Notes: generated from the letters alone by a model not told the origin. DNA of 64,000 bases from Pyruvatibacter sp. HU-CL02332 (GCF_040362765.1 NZ_BAABWK010000001.1:584990-648989), one strand, 5' to 3'; shown: positions 1 to 8,842, numbered from the stretch's first letter. A program made the numbers and translations.

Positions 1-565
1 ACATGAAGTAGCTCTGGTCGCGACTGTCATCGACCGCGCGATGCAGCTGCGGTCCGGCATCACCGTCAAACCGCTGCACATAGTGACCTGTCGCAAGCGC
101 ATCTGCGCCAAGATCGCGGGCCGTTTCCATCAGGTCTCGAAATTTCACACGTTCATTGCAGCGCACGCAGGGAATAGGGGTTTCGCCGCGCGCATAGGCA
201 TCGGCAAAATCCGTCATCACGGAATCCTTGAAACGGCTTTCATAGTCCAGAACGTAGTGCGGGATATCCAGACGCTCCGCCACCCGGCGCGCATCATGAA
301 TGTCCTGCCCGGCGCAGCATGCGCCCTTCTTCTGAACCGCAGCTCCATGGTCGTAAAGCTGCAGCGTGATGCCCACAACGTCGTAGCCGGCCTGCGCGTA
401 AAGGGCAGCCGCAACGGAGCTGTCCACGCCGCCGGACATGGCAACCACCACCCGCGTGTCCGCAGGGGCCTTGCCGGCAATCACCGGTGGCAGGTCGACG
501 AACGGCGTCTCCACTCGCGCGGCGGCCTTATCCTCAGGCGTAGTATGGGCATCAATATGTGTCAT
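1..565 (-). CDS. mnmA: tRNA-specific 2-thiouridylase MnmA (5' part, cut by window edge)
   Basis: MnmA thiolates U34 of the Lys, Glu and Gln tRNAs in the cytoplasm, taking sulfur from a persulfide relay and activating the uridine with ATP. Read from the complement, the ORF starts with ATG at 565 ([12 protein letters not shown]), reaches the PP-loop ATP-binding motif SGGVDSS about 40 residues in, and later shows PCVRCN, which carries the first catalytic cysteine, and RDQSYFM near the window edge. It has no stop before base 1, so only about 188 N-terminal residues are present. The ~35-residue N-terminal extension before the PP-loop is normal for alphaproteobacterial MnmA. It diverges from the flagellar genes to its right and looks functionally unrelated to them. 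Confidence 0.95.
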   Translation of the reverse strand, partial: MTHIDAHTTPEDKAAARVETPFVDLPPVIAGKAPADTRVVVAMSGGVDSSVAAALYAQAGYDVVGITLQLYDHGAAVQKKGACCAGQDIHDARRVAERLDIPHYVLDYESRFKDSVMTDFADAYARGETPIPCVRCNERVKFRDLMETARDLGADALATGHYVQRFDGDAGPQLHRAVDDSRDQSYFM

Positions 566-754
566 GGCGCGGGACTATAGCGCCCGCCTCCCCCGCAGCA
601 AGCCTCATGGGTCCCCAACCCAGCAAGCGGGACCCGGCAAGTCAGTCCCCCGCCCGGCAGGAATTGCCGGTCTTAGCCCGACTTCTGCCGGGCAAATCTC
701 AGACGCACTTAGCGCAAAATCCCGAAATTCTGCCGTTTTTCGCTCAAGGCCCGG

Positions 755-771
755 TTGGCCCCGCCCTTGCT
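755..771 (+). promoter_or_regulatory. Candidate sigma-54 (-24/-12) promoter for fliK-flgD
   Basis: The 17-mer TTGGCCCCGCCCTTGCT matches the sigma-54 consensus YTGGCACGRNNNTTGCW at all but two positions, with the invariant GG at 757-758 and GC at 769-770. A start site near 782 would leave a 78-nt leader before the ATG at 860. FlbD, the sigma-54 activator encoded at 8.8 kb, is the obvious candidate activator. The match is seen in the sequence; use as a promoter is inferred. The rest of the mnmA-fliK gap shows no gene. Confidence 0.5.
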
Positions 772-859
772 CATACCTGTCTGAGAAATTGCGTCCATGC
801 CGGCCACCCGGCCTTCCGCATGGGCATCGGGGCACGACAAGAGACACGGGATAAACCGG

Positions 860-2467
860 ATGACATCGACTGAGACATTTAACGCAGGCCAGGTCCGCAA
901 GGCAGAGGCAGCAGCACAGGTGAAAAACGCCGAGCCGCGCCGCGCCGAAGACGACAGCCGCTTCACAGAAGAACTGCGTGCCAGCCGGGCAGAAGAGAAG
1001 CGTCAGGCGGAAGAGCGCGTCCGCGAACGCAAGTCGGACGAAGCCCGTCTGGAAGAAACCCGCAAGGCTGACGCCCGCGAAGCAGCCGCACGCTCTGAAG
1101 AAGCCCGCGCTGAAGACGCAAGAGATGAAAAGGCGCAGGAAGAAAAAACCCGCGAGGAACGCGCCTCTGATCAGTCTGACGAAAACGACACAGCGGCTGC
1201 GGAAGACGAAGCCACAGCGGACAACGTTGAAGCAACCAAACAGCAGACTGCGGCGGTCGAGACCGTCATCGGCGCTGAAGCAAGTGACGCACAACCTGTC
1301 GCTGACGCAACAGACACCACCCAGGCCGATGATGATGTGGTGACCGCATCTGTTAAAGACATCACCACAGCAGAGAAAGCCGCAGCCACACAGCAGGCAG
1401 CAGCGGCAAGCGCAGCAGCAAACAAAGCTGAGGCGACAACGGCTGGTGACAAGCAGAATGCACCCACCGCCGTCTCCGCTGCATCCAAGAACGCCGACAG
1501 CAAGACCAACCAGCCAACACCTGACCAGCAAAATGCATCAACCGCTGCCAAACCGGCTGCGGCTGGCAACAGTGCTGCGGCTCCAACCGCTGACAGCGCA
1601 GCTGGCAAGGCACAGGCCACAATTCGTGATGCCGCCGCCGCACCTGTGGAAACGGAAGTAACCGTCGCAAGCACATCCGCGCAGGCGGCCGGCAAACGCG
1701 GTCTTGGCCACGCCACAGCTGAAAGCATGCAGGACGCAAAAGCTGAGGCAAAGCCAACAGCCAAAACCACGTCAGCGACACAGGCACCGGAAACCGCAGC
1801 ATCGACTGACAAGCCCACAACCATGGCCCAGGCAGCCCAGCGCACATCCGCGTCCGAGATTGCGCTTCAGGCGATTCTGGCCAAACCAGCCGGCACCCCT
1901 CAGGACATTCGTGTTGCGGGGCTTGACGGCGCTGCCAGCACGCCTCTTCAGGCCACCGACAGTGCAGCCCCTGCACCCAGCGTAACCGTGCGTGCCATCG
2001 TGGCAGCTTCCGCGCAGCCTGGCACACCGGTTCAGCCACAGACACCGGCCCGCGAGATCGCCATCAACATGGCGAAGAATCTGGGCAACGGCACAAACCG
2101 CTTTGAAATCCGTCTCGACCCTGCCGAGCTTGGCCGCATTGATGTGCGGATGGAACTTGGTACGGATGGACGCGTTCAGGCGCATCTGACCGTCGACAAG
2201 CCCGAAACGCTGGACATGCTCCAGCGCGACGCCCGCTCATTGGAAAAAGCCTTGAGCGATGCCGGTCTCGATATGGAAAACGGCACCCTCAGCTATTCCA
2301 TGCGTGACGACGGCGACGGCTCAGGTTTTGCCGACAACCGCGACACTGCTGAAGGCACCTCAGACAAAACACCGACCGAAGACGAACTGGCAGCAGATCT
2401 TGCCGCCGTCCAGCACATCTATGCGCTTAAAGCCGGGTCCGGCTCTGGCGTAGACATCCGCATCTAG
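860..2467 (+). CDS. fliK: Flagellar hook-length control protein FliK
   Basis: FliK is the secreted molecular ruler that stops hook growth and switches the flagellar export gate from hook to filament substrates. The protein is ~535 residues. The first ~390 are low-complexity and Ala/Glu/Lys/Thr-rich, first charged and helical, then Ala/Thr-rich, as in a stretched ruler domain. Residues ~397-485 form the conserved C-terminal Flg_hook domain, with RFEIRLDPAELGRIDVRMEL typical of the family. The start is uncertain: ATG 860 (MTSTETF) is chosen, and ATG 797 would add 21 Arg/His-rich residues; neither has a strong ribosome site. flgD starts 9 nt after the stop, which fits a hook-assembly operon, and a sigma-54-like promoter lies upstream. 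Confidence 0.88.
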   Translation: MTSTETFNAGQVRKAEAAAQVKNAEPRRAEDDSRFTEELRASRAEEKRQAEERVRERKSDEARLEETRKADAREAAARSEEARAEDARDEKAQEEKTREERASDQSDENDTAAAEDEATADNVEATKQQTAAVETVIGAEASDAQPVADATDTTQADDDVVTASVKDITTAEKAAATQQAAAASAAANKAEATTAGDKQNAPTAVSAASKNADSKTNQPTPDQQNASTAAKPAAAGNSAAAPTADSAAGKAQATIRDAAAAPVETEVTVASTSAQAAGKRGLGHATAESMQDAKAEAKPTAKTTSATQAPETAASTDKPTTMAQAAQRTSASEIALQAILAKPAGTPQDIRVAGLDGAASTPLQATDSAAPAPSVTVRAIVAASAQPGTPVQPQTPAREIAINMAKNLGNGTNRFEIRLDPAELGRIDVRMELGTDGRVQAHLTVDKPETLDMLQRDARSLEKALSDAGLDMENGTLSYSMRDDGDGSGFADNRDTAEGTSDKTPTEDELAADLAAVQHIYALKAGSGSGVDIRI

Positions 2468-2476
2468 GGACAGACC

Positions 2477-3148
2477 ATGTCAATTGAAGCAATTGCAGCC
2501 GCACAGTCCGCTCAAAGCGCCGCCTCCACAGCCGGTTCAAAGCTCAATACGGACTTTGATACGTTTCTGACGCTGCTCACCACGCAGTTGAAGAACCAGG
2601 ACCCTCTGGAGCCGCTGGACAGCAGCGAGTTCACCAACCAGCTGGTCCAGTTCTCAAGCGTTGAGCAGAACATCGCCACCAACCAGAACCTTGAGCAGCT
2701 GCTGAACCTCACCTTCGCCAACTTTGCAACGGACGCTGTGGGGTACATCGGCAAGGAAGTCGTGGCTGAAAGCCCGACCGCCATCCTCACAGATGGGTCG
2801 GCCAACTGGGGCTACGAGCTGGATGCCCCGGCTGAAAAAGTACAGCTGTTTGTCACGGATGCTGCAGGCCGACTGGTGCACACCTCAGACCTGCAAAACC
2901 TCTCTGGTAACCAGACCTTTAACTGGAATGGCAAGGATTCAAATGGCCGGCAGCTGTCAGACGGTGCCTACACCCTGCGTGTGATTGCCCAGGATGCCGC
3001 TGAAAACGAAATCAAAGTCACCATGAAGCAGGCCGGTGTCGTCTCGGCTGTTGAGTTCGACAACAACACGCCGGTTCTTACCGTCAATGGCTCCGGTATC
3101 CAGTTGTCAGATGTCATCACAGTTCGTGATGTCGCGACCGGGTCGTAA
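2477..3148 (+). CDS. flgD: Flagellar hook assembly (scaffold) protein FlgD
   Basis: FlgD caps the growing hook and lets FlgE subunits assemble beneath it, then is discarded. The 223-residue protein carries the FlgD N-terminal signature in its first ~80 residues (DFDTFLTLLTTQLKNQDPLE and FTNQLVQFSSVEQ). A FlgD Ig-like/tudor C-terminal region follows, with GNQTFNWNGKDSNGRQLSDG, the usual FLN-type turn. Length is normal for the family. It follows fliK by 9 nt and is probably co-transcribed and co-regulated with it as a late hook gene. Confidence 0.95.
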   Translation: MSIEAIAAAQSAQSAASTAGSKLNTDFDTFLTLLTTQLKNQDPLEPLDSSEFTNQLVQFSSVEQNIATNQNLEQLLNLTFANFATDAVGYIGKEVVAESPTAILTDGSANWGYELDAPAEKVQLFVTDAAGRLVHTSDLQNLSGNQTFNWNGKDSNGRQLSDGAYTLRVIAQDAAENEIKVTMKQAGVVSAVEFDNNTPVLTVNGSGIQLSDVITVRDVATGS

Positions 3149-3219
3149 CCCAATGACCCTTTTGACCCATTGCGACACACCCCAAGGCACCAAAGTTAAT
3201 TGGCTATTCACCATGGCAT

Positions 3220-3234
3220 TTAGCCCTTCCTTAA
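3220..3234. promoter_or_regulatory. Candidate CtrA box upstream of sciP
   Basis: TTAG-N7-TTAA at 3220-3234 is one mismatch from the palindromic CtrA consensus TTAA-N7-TTAA and lies 70 nt before the sciP start codon. In Caulobacter, sciP is itself CtrA-activated, so the position makes sense. The motif is short, and a chance match cannot be excluded. Confidence 0.4.
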
Positions 3235-3304
3235 ATGCCCACGACGTACTCTTCAGCTCACACACACAGAACGTGTGACGGTTTGAAGTCAGGATCTGCT
3301 TGAA

Positions 3305-3583
3305 ATGAGCATGCAATATCAATCGCGAGTGAGCTATGTGATCGGGCCGGATGGTAGCCCCCTCACTATTGCTGACCTGCCGCCGCCGGAAACGAAGCGC
3401 TGGGTCATCCGCCGCAAGGCTGAAGTCGTGGCCGCTGTGCGCGGGGGTCTTCTATCATTGGAAGAAGCCTGCCAGCGCTACACGCTGACTGTCGAAGAGT
3501 TTTTGAGCTGGCAGCGGTCCATTGAGCGTCACGGCCTGCCAGGCCTGCGCGCCACCCGCGTGCAGCAATACCGCGAGCACTAG
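3305..3583 (+). CDS. sciP: SciP-type CtrA inhibitory protein (DUF1153)
   Basis: SciP is a small DNA-binding and CtrA-binding helix-turn-helix protein. It blocks CtrA-dependent transcription during the swarmer (G1) phase in Caulobacter. The 92-residue product shows the highly conserved DUF1153 core GPDGSPLTIADLPPP, KRWVIRRKAEVVAAVRGGLL and SLEEACQRYTLTVEEFLSWQ, and ends in the Arg-rich RATRVQQYREH. Length and motifs match Caulobacter SciP (about 90 residues). ATG 3305 is used; ATG 3311 would remove two residues. It sits between hook genes and fliF, the same flagellar neighbourhood as in Caulobacter, with ctrA 14 kb away. A near-consensus CtrA box lies upstream. Confidence 0.88.
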   Translation: MSMQYQSRVSYVIGPDGSPLTIADLPPPETKRWVIRRKAEVVAAVRGGLLSLEEACQRYTLTVEEFLSWQRSIERHGLPGLRATRVQQYREH

Positions 3584-3588
3584 AACAA

Positions 3589-3633
3589 GCGTTTTCAGAA
3601 AAAGTGGTTTCCGGTTTTTCGGTTCGAAAACGC
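3589..3633. repeat. Intergenic palindromic repeat of the alphaproteobacterial GTGGTTTCCGG type
   Basis: 8-bp arms GCGTTTTC (3589-3596) and GAAAACGC (3626-3633) enclose AGAAAAAGTGGTTTCCGG followed by TTTTTCG, so the pair can fold into a long hairpin. The inner sequence resembles a dispersed intergenic repeat I know from many Rhizobiales genomes. It lies 6 nt after the sciP stop. It could be a transcript-stabilising hairpin or a mobile palindrome. Confidence 0.5.
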
Positions 3634-3648
3634 GAAAAACCAAGACGA

Positions 3649-3669
3649 GGCATGATGCACCATCATGCC
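3649..3669. repeat. Perfect 9-bp inverted repeat after sciP
   Basis: GGCATGATG (3649-3657), a 3-nt spacer CAC, then CATCATGCC (3661-3669) form a perfect hairpin with no U-run behind it. It immediately follows the palindromic repeat at 3589-3633, and the two may be one composite element. Confidence 0.5.
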
Positions 3670-3744
3670 GGACACAACATACGGGTCCTTATTGAGTATC
3701 GGCCCCCAAGATAGCCGCAAGGCTTGCGTACTTGTGCGTCGTAG

Positions 3745-3783
3745 CGCCGGAGAGTGGAAACACTCCCCGGCGTTTTCTTTTTG
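3745..3783 (+). terminator. Rho-independent terminator between sciP and fliF
   Basis: CGCCGG-a-GAGTG, loop GAAA, CACTC-c-CCGGCG is followed by TTTTCTTTTTG. The stem has one internal mismatch and the U-tract is strong. It separates the sciP transcript from the fliF operon, implying that fliF has its own promoter in 3784-4023. Confidence 0.8.
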
Positions 3784-3810
3784 TTAAGCCTTCAAATTGT
3801 TTCGACCAAT

Positions 3811-3855
3811 CGGCAAATTTTGCCGAGTTATCTGCCGACGTTAAGACGTTGTTTA
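3811..3855. promoter_or_regulatory. fliF promoter region: 15-nt palindrome and candidate CtrA box
   Basis: The 240-nt stretch between the terminator and fliF holds no gene. It contains CGGCAAATTTTGCCG (3811-3825), 7-bp arms around a single T, and TTAA-N7-TTTA (3841-3855), one mismatch from the CtrA consensus. The fliF operon is a class II, CtrA-dependent operon in Caulobacter, so a CtrA box here is expected. The palindrome may be a separate operator; its protein is unknown. Confidence 0.4.
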
Positions 3856-4023
3856 GTGGTGCCGGGTAAATCTTGCCTAGCTGGATTACACCGGACACGG
3901 ACAAAACCACCAAGGACATAGGTGGGCGATCGTGGACCGGCCCTTTTATCCGGCGCGATGATCCACTAGGCCCAGGATGAGCCGGAGTATCGCGCAATCC
4001 CGACCACACTCCGGGGGTGCGCC

Positions 4024-5763
4024 GTGAACGGCACATTTGACTTCCTAAAGGGGCTTGGCCCCTCTCGGCTTATCGCACTGGGCGCTGTCACCATCGCCCT
4101 CGTTGCCTTTTTTGCCGTCATCATGATGCGTGTGTCGCAACCCACCATGGCGCTGCTCTATAGCGGCCTGCCGGTGAGCGACAGTGCTGAAATCGTTGCC
4201 AAGCTCGAGGCCATGAGCGTGCCGTACGAGCTTAAGGGCGACGGCACCACCATTATGGTTCCCAAGACAGAAGCCCTGCGCCTGCGCATGAGCATGGCCG
4301 AAGCGGGCCTGCCGTCCGGCGGTTCTGTTGGCTACGAAATCTTTGACGACACATCTGCGCTGGGCACCACCAGCTTCGTGCAGAACATGAACCATCTGCG
4401 CGCTCTGGAAGGCGAACTCGCCCGCACCGTGCGCGCCCTCGACACTGTTCAGGCTGCCCGCGTGCATCTCGTCATGCCCGAACGCGAACTCTTCAGCCGC
4501 GAACGTCAGGAACCAACCGCCTCCATCGTCATCAAGGCCCGTGGCGGCCTTGGTCGCAGTCAGGCCAAGGGCATTCAGTTCCTTGTGGCCTCTGCAGTTG
4601 AAGGCCTCAATGCCGCCAACGTCTCCATCATTGATGAAACCGGCAACATGATCGCCGGCGGGGCCGACGGCACGTCGCTGGGGTCTTCCTCCATGGACGA
4701 ACGCCAGCGCGAATATGAAACACGCCTGCGCCGTCAGGTCGCTGACATTGTCACCAGCGTCGTCGGCACCAACCGCGCACGCATTCAGGTCGCAGCCGAG
4801 CTGGACTTCAACCGCATCACCCGCAACTCAGAGACATTTGACCCAGAAGGTCAGGTTGTCCGGTCAACCCAGACGGTCGAAGAATCTTCTTCTGCAACAG
4901 AACGCGACGGCCAGGCTGGCGTGACAGTGGGCAATGACCTGCCGGACGCTATCGGCCAGGGCGGCGGTGCTGACGACGCAACGTCGAATGAAAGCAACGC
5001 CCGCGTTGAAGAAACGGTCAACTACGAAATCTCTCGCACCACCACGACGGAAGTGATCGAGGCTGGCAGCGTCAAGCGCCTGTCCGTTGCCGTGCTCGTG
5101 GATGGCGCATATGAGGCAGCCGAAGACGGCACGCAGACATACACCGCCCGCTCACCTGAAGAGCTGGAAATGATTGGGCGTCTTGTGCGCTCTTCCATCG
5201 GCTTTGATGCCGCTCGCGGCGACAGTGTCGAAGTGGTCAATCTGCCGATCAACGACACCGCTACAGAACTTCTTGCAGACGACGCTGCTGAACTTGGCTT
5301 CATGGACAGCATCATGAGCAGCCTCGACGTCATGCGTCTTGCTGAACTTGGTGCTCTTGTGGTCGTCACGCTACTTGGCGTCTTCCTGGTGGCTCGTCCG
5401 CTCATCAACAAGCTGACCACACCTGGCGTCCAGCAAGGTGGCCAGGCTGCAATCACCGGCGGTGCCCCAAGCAACGCGCCGCAGCTTCCCAGCCCCGACA
5501 TGCAGCAGATACTGGCACAGGCCCAGGCAGACGGTCAGGAAGTCATCACCGCCCCCGACGGCACACCCATTGCGCTTGCTGCCCCCACGCCGGAGCAGCA
5601 GGCCGCAATGATGCTGGAAGACAACACAGGTTCGATGATCGACATCGCCCAGATTGAAGGACAGGTGCGCGAAAGCTCCGTCCGCAAGGTTGGCGAGATC
5701 GTTCAAAACCATCCCGAAGAGTCGCTGACAATCCTGCGCGGCTGGCTCCACGAAACCGCATAG
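4024..5763 (+). CDS. fliF: Flagellar MS-ring protein FliF
   Basis: FliF builds the inner-membrane MS ring on which the basal body and export gate assemble. The 579-residue protein has an N-terminal membrane segment (~16-36, LIALGAVTIALVAFFAVIMM). Ring-building motifs follow, with TSALGTTSFVQNMNHLRALE and ARVHLVMPERELFSRE; a low-complexity Gly/Asp/Ser loop lies around 285-325; a second membrane segment is at ~440-460. The cytoplasmic FliG-binding tail ends VRESSVRKVGEIVQNHPEESLTILRGWLHE, with VRKVGEIV and ILRGWL typical of the FliG contact. It opens an unbroken run of plus-strand flagellar genes to 14.4 kb. Confidence 0.97.
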   Translation: MNGTFDFLKGLGPSRLIALGAVTIALVAFFAVIMMRVSQPTMALLYSGLPVSDSAEIVAKLEAMSVPYELKGDGTTIMVPKTEALRLRMSMAEAGLPSGGSVGYEIFDDTSALGTTSFVQNMNHLRALEGELARTVRALDTVQAARVHLVMPERELFSRERQEPTASIVIKARGGLGRSQAKGIQFLVASAVEGLNAANVSIIDETGNMIAGGADGTSLGSSSMDERQREYETRLRRQVADIVTSVVGTNRARIQVAAELDFNRITRNSETFDPEGQVVRSTQTVEESSSATERDGQAGVTVGNDLPDAIGQGGGADDATSNESNARVEETVNYEISRTTTTEVIEAGSVKRLSVAVLVDGAYEAAEDGTQTYTARSPEELEMIGRLVRSSIGFDAARGDSVEVVNLPINDTATELLADDAAELGFMDSIMSSLDVMRLAELGALVVVTLLGVFLVARPLINKLTTPGVQQGGQAAITGGAPSNAPQLPSPDMQQILAQAQADGQEVITAPDGTPIALAAPTPEQQAAMMLEDNTGSMIDIAQIEGQVRESSVRKVGEIVQNHPEESLTILRGWLHETA

Positions 5764-5796
5764 TTCACGCGCCAACAAGGTCTGAAAGTCGACATC

Positions 5797-6825
5797 ATGG
5801 TCGCTCAAGCAAAACCAAAGATGGACATCAACAAGCTGACCGGTGGCGAGAAAGCCGCCATCATGCTGCTCGCCCTGGGCGAAGAGCATGGCGCGCAGCT
5901 CTGGGAAATGTTCGACGACGATGAAATCCGCGAACTCTCCATGGCCATGTCCAATCTGGGCACGGTTGATGCGGAACTCGTTGAAAAGCTGTTGCTCGAA
6001 TTCGTTTCCGGCATGTCATCTACCGGCGCCCTGGTTGGTACCTTTGATTCAACAGAGCGCCTGCTCTCACGTTTCCTGCCTGACGAACGCGTCAGCCTTG
6101 TCATGGACGAGATCCGTGGTCCTGCCGGTCGCACCATGTGGGACAAGCTGGGCAATGTGAACGAAGTCGTTCTGGCCAATTACCTCAAGAACGAATACCC
6201 GCAGACAGTTGCCGTCGTGCTCTCGAAAATTCGCGCTGACCATGCCGCCAACGTGCTGGGTGCCCTGCCCGAGGACTTCTCCATGGAAGTCGTCAACCGC
6301 ATGCTGCGTATGGAAAGCGTACAGAAGGACATTCTGGACAAGGTCGAACAGACCCTGCGTCAGGAATTCATGTCCAACCTTGCCCGCACCAACCGGCGCG
6401 ACAGCCACGAGACCATGGCGGAGATCTTCAACAACTTCGATCGCCAGACCGAAAACCGCTTCATGACGTCCCTTGAAGAGCGCAACCGCGACGCGGCGGA
6501 ACGCATCAAGGCCCTCATGTTCACATTCGAAGATCTGGCCAAGCTCGACCCGGGTTCCGTGCAAACACTTCTGCGCGCTGTCGAAAAAGACAAGCTGGCT
6601 CTGGGTCTCAAGGGCTCTTCCGATACCCTGCGCGATCTCTTCCTCTCCAACATGACCGAACGCGCCGCCAAGATGCTGCGCGAAGACATGGACATGATGG
6701 GCCCTGTCCGCCTCAAGGACGTGGACGAAGCGCAGATGATGATGGTCAACATCGCCAAGGACCTCGCCAACAAGGGCGAGATCATGATGGCGGACGGCAA
6801 TTCGGAGGACGAGCTCATCTATTAG
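5797..6825 (+). CDS. fliG: Flagellar motor switch protein FliG
   Basis: FliG links the MS ring to the C ring and meets the stator; its C-terminal charged helix generates torque. The 342-residue product begins in the FliG N-domain ([17 protein letters not shown]), has the middle domain with [25 protein letters not shown], and ends with the torque domain ([21 protein letters not shown], then MREDM-type segment and DLANKGEI). Lengths and motifs are ordinary for the family. It follows fliF after 33 nt and precedes fliH after 36 nt, the conserved order fliF-fliG-fliH. Confidence 0.97.
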   Translation: MVAQAKPKMDINKLTGGEKAAIMLLALGEEHGAQLWEMFDDDEIRELSMAMSNLGTVDAELVEKLLLEFVSGMSSTGALVGTFDSTERLLSRFLPDERVSLVMDEIRGPAGRTMWDKLGNVNEVVLANYLKNEYPQTVAVVLSKIRADHAANVLGALPEDFSMEVVNRMLRMESVQKDILDKVEQTLRQEFMSNLARTNRRDSHETMAEIFNNFDRQTENRFMTSLEERNRDAAERIKALMFTFEDLAKLDPGSVQTLLRAVEKDKLALGLKGSSDTLRDLFLSNMTERAAKMLREDMDMMGPVRLKDVDEAQMMMVNIAKDLANKGEIMMADGNSEDELIY

Positions 6826-6861
6826 TCCGGCTTCGAACGGACATAGAGAGCACCAGACCTC

Positions 6862-7557
6862 ATGAGCAACCCAGCCATCATCACCCTGCAGGAAACGTCC
6901 CGGTTCGAGTTCGATCGCGAACTGTCCAAGGGCGCCGTCGTGCAGCCACGCGCAGAACGCAAGAAGACCAAGTGGTCCGAAGAAGAAGTCAACGCCATTC
7001 GGGCAGAGGCCTTTGCCGCCGGTGAGGATGCTGCGCGCGCCAGTGAAGAAGCGAACATCTCCCGCCAGATAGCGGCCGGCTCCCAGCAGGTTGCTGAACG
7101 CCTTGGCGTCCTGCTTGAAAATCTGCACACAGAGCGCGGAAGCCTGCGCGAAGAAGCAGCTGAAATCGCTCTCACCATTGCCCGCAAGCTGATGCCGGCC
7201 CTGATGGAAAGCGCACCCACCGCTGAGATTGAAGCTGTTATCGAGAACTCCTTTGCCCTGCTGCGCAACGAAGCCCGCGTCGTCATCTATGTGGCTGACG
7301 GCGAAGAGGAACTTCTCGGACCACGCATCAGCGAAATGACAACTGAACACGGCTTTGACGGCCAGCTTGTCGTGCGCACAAACGAAGATATTGCCCCCGG
7401 CGACGTTCGCATTGAATGGGCCAGTGGCGCGATCACCCGCGACACACCAGCCCTTGACGCAAACATTGAACAGATTGTCCGCACCTACCTGTCAGCACCC
7501 GGTGCCGACCAGTCCGGACAGACAGACTTTTTCGCCCTTCTGGGCAAGCAGCAATAA
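6862..7557 (+). CDS. fliH: FliH/FlbE-type flagellar export regulator
   Basis: FliH (FlbE in Caulobacter) binds and restrains the export ATPase FliI and docks it at the C ring. The 231-residue protein has a charged, helical N-terminal half (RKKTKWSEEEVNAIRAEAF, then many Ala/Glu) leading to a FliH-like C-terminal domain: EIALTIARKLMP, a middle AEIEAVIENSF, and PGDVRIEWASGAITRD, a classical FliH end motif (GDVRIEW). Position between fliG and fliN matches Caulobacter flbE. Sequence similarity in this family is always low, so the assignment rests on motif, length and context together. Confidence 0.82.
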   Translation: MSNPAIITLQETSRFEFDRELSKGAVVQPRAERKKTKWSEEEVNAIRAEAFAAGEDAARASEEANISRQIAAGSQQVAERLGVLLENLHTERGSLREEAAEIALTIARKLMPALMESAPTAEIEAVIENSFALLRNEARVVIYVADGEEELLGPRISEMTTEHGFDGQLVVRTNEDIAPGDVRIEWASGAITRDTPALDANIEQIVRTYLSAPGADQSGQTDFFALLGKQQ

Positions 7558-7614
7558 CCCCTGCTCCGCGCGGGCATTGGAAAGCCCAAAGCGGACAGAG
7601 TTGAGGAGAAGACC

Positions 7615-8028
7615 ATGAGTGACGAAACCGAAATGCCGCTCGATGATTTGTCAAATGCAGGCGCGGACGCAGGTCCAAACGCTGGGTTTGCAAACCCGGA
7701 CGCAGAACTTCCCGTTCCGGCTGAAGGCGCCGAAGGTACAGACGAAACCGCACAGCCTGGCGACGGCGAAGAACGCTTTGCCGCTGACCTTGAAGCTGTG
7801 TTCGACGTGCCCGTGCATGTCTCTGCCGTGCTGGGCAAGACCCACATGGAAGTCAGCCAGCTTCTCAAGCTCGGCCGCGGCGCGGTCGTGGAACTGGACC
7901 GCAAGGTCGGTGAGGCCATCGATATCTACGTCAACAACCGTCTCGTCGCCCGTGGCGAAGTCGTGGTCGTGGACGAGCGTCTCGGCGTCACCATGACGGA
8001 AATCATCAAGGGCGGAAACGCTGCGTAA
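7615..8028 (+). CDS. fliN: Flagellar motor switch protein FliN
   Basis: FliN forms the lower part of the C ring, binds CheY-P indirectly through FliM and receives FliH-FliI complexes. The 137-residue protein has an acidic disordered N-terminus of ~55 residues and a single SpoA (surface presentation) domain from ~60 to the end, with VFDVPVHVSAVLGKTHMEVSQLLKLGRGAVVELDRKVGEAID and VNNRLVARGEVVVVDERLGV, close to the family consensus. The start ATG 7615 follows GAGGAGA at a good distance. No fliM lies in the window; in this lineage it is encoded elsewhere. Confidence 0.95.
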   Translation: MSDETEMPLDDLSNAGADAGPNAGFANPDAELPVPAEGAEGTDETAQPGDGEERFAADLEAVFDVPVHVSAVLGKTHMEVSQLLKLGRGAVVELDRKVGEAIDIYVNNRLVARGEVVVVDERLGVTMTEIIKGGNAA

Positions 8029-8056
8029 GGCGACGCAGCAACGGAAAAACACCATC

Positions 8057-8830
8057 ATGCGCTCATCACTCACAGCCATCATCGCCCTGATCGCAAGCTT
8101 TGCCTTGCTGGCGGCTGCCCTGACCCTTGAAGGCAACGGGTCAGCGTTCCTTGATGTGCGTGCGGCTCTCATCGTCTTTGGCGGCACTCTGGCCGTCACC
8201 ATGATCTCGTTCTCTCCTCTCGAGGTCATCATGGCGATCCGCGAGACCTGGTCTGCCATCGCCACCCCGCGGTTCAACCGCAAGGGCGCAGCTGACCGGA
8301 TGCTGAAGATTGCCGAGCGTACCCGCAAGGACGGCCTCCTGGGCGTTGAGCGCCTGCTCCCCAAGCTTCGTAACGATCCTTTCCTGTCACGCGCCCTTGC
8401 CATGCTGGTTGACGGCATTGAAGTCGCCGACGTCGAGCGCATGCTTGAAGACGAACGTCTTGCAACAGCACAGCGCCGTACCGAAAGCGCCGAAGTCCTG
8501 CGCCGTGCCGCAGACATTGCACCCGCCATGGGCCTCATCGGCACATTGGTTGGCCTTGTTCAGATGCTCGGCCAGCTGAACGACCCCGCAGCCATCGGCC
8601 CCGCCATGGCCGTGGCCCTGCTCACCACATTCTACGGCGCGGTCCTGGGCACCATGGTGCTCTCCCCGCTTGCCGCCAAACTTGATCGCATCTCAGGCGA
8701 TGAACGCGACATGCTCGCGATCTACGCCGCCGGTGCAGCCGCCATCGGCCGCAAGGACCATCCTCGCCAGGTCGAACACACACTCAACGCCCTGCTTCCC
8801 GAAGCAGACCGCGTCCAGTATTCGCGTTAA
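8057..8830 (+). CDS. MotA/PomA-family stator-like inner-membrane protein
   Basis: The protein belongs to the MotA/TolQ/ExbB channel superfamily. Stator A-subunits conduct H+ or Na+ together with a MotB partner and push on FliG. The 257-residue product has membrane segments near 7-25 and 33-52, a charged cytoplasmic loop (FNRKGAADRMLKIAERTRKDGLLGVERLLP, which resembles PomA), and two further segments at ~155-175 and ~185-205 with APAMGLIGTLVGLVQML, the conserved MotA/ExbB core. No MotB-like partner is adjacent; flbD starts 12 nt later. PomA-like A-subunits of this kind recur in alphaproteobacterial flagellar operons. Whether it is the motor stator or an accessory channel is not settled by sequence. 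Confidence 0.8.
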   Translation: MRSSLTAIIALIASFALLAAALTLEGNGSAFLDVRAALIVFGGTLAVTMISFSPLEVIMAIRETWSAIATPRFNRKGAADRMLKIAERTRKDGLLGVERLLPKLRNDPFLSRALAMLVDGIEVADVERMLEDERLATAQRRTESAEVLRRAADIAPAMGLIGTLVGLVQMLGQLNDPAAIGPAMAVALLTTFYGAVLGTMVLSPLAAKLDRISGDERDMLAIYAAGAAAIGRKDHPRQVEHTLNALLPEADRVQYSR

Positions 8831-8842
8831 GGAGCCAACCCC

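Noticed and set aside
605..1531. Long minus-strand frame (308 aa) opposite fliK
   Set aside because: Cys/Phe/Gly-rich product with no family features. It mirrors the Glu/Ala/Arg-rich codon pattern of fliK, a usual shadow in GC-rich DNA.
6067..7350. Minus-strand 427-aa frame opposite fliG-fliH
   Set aside because: Antisense to two confirmed flagellar genes, His/Phe-rich, no motif, and no ribosome site.
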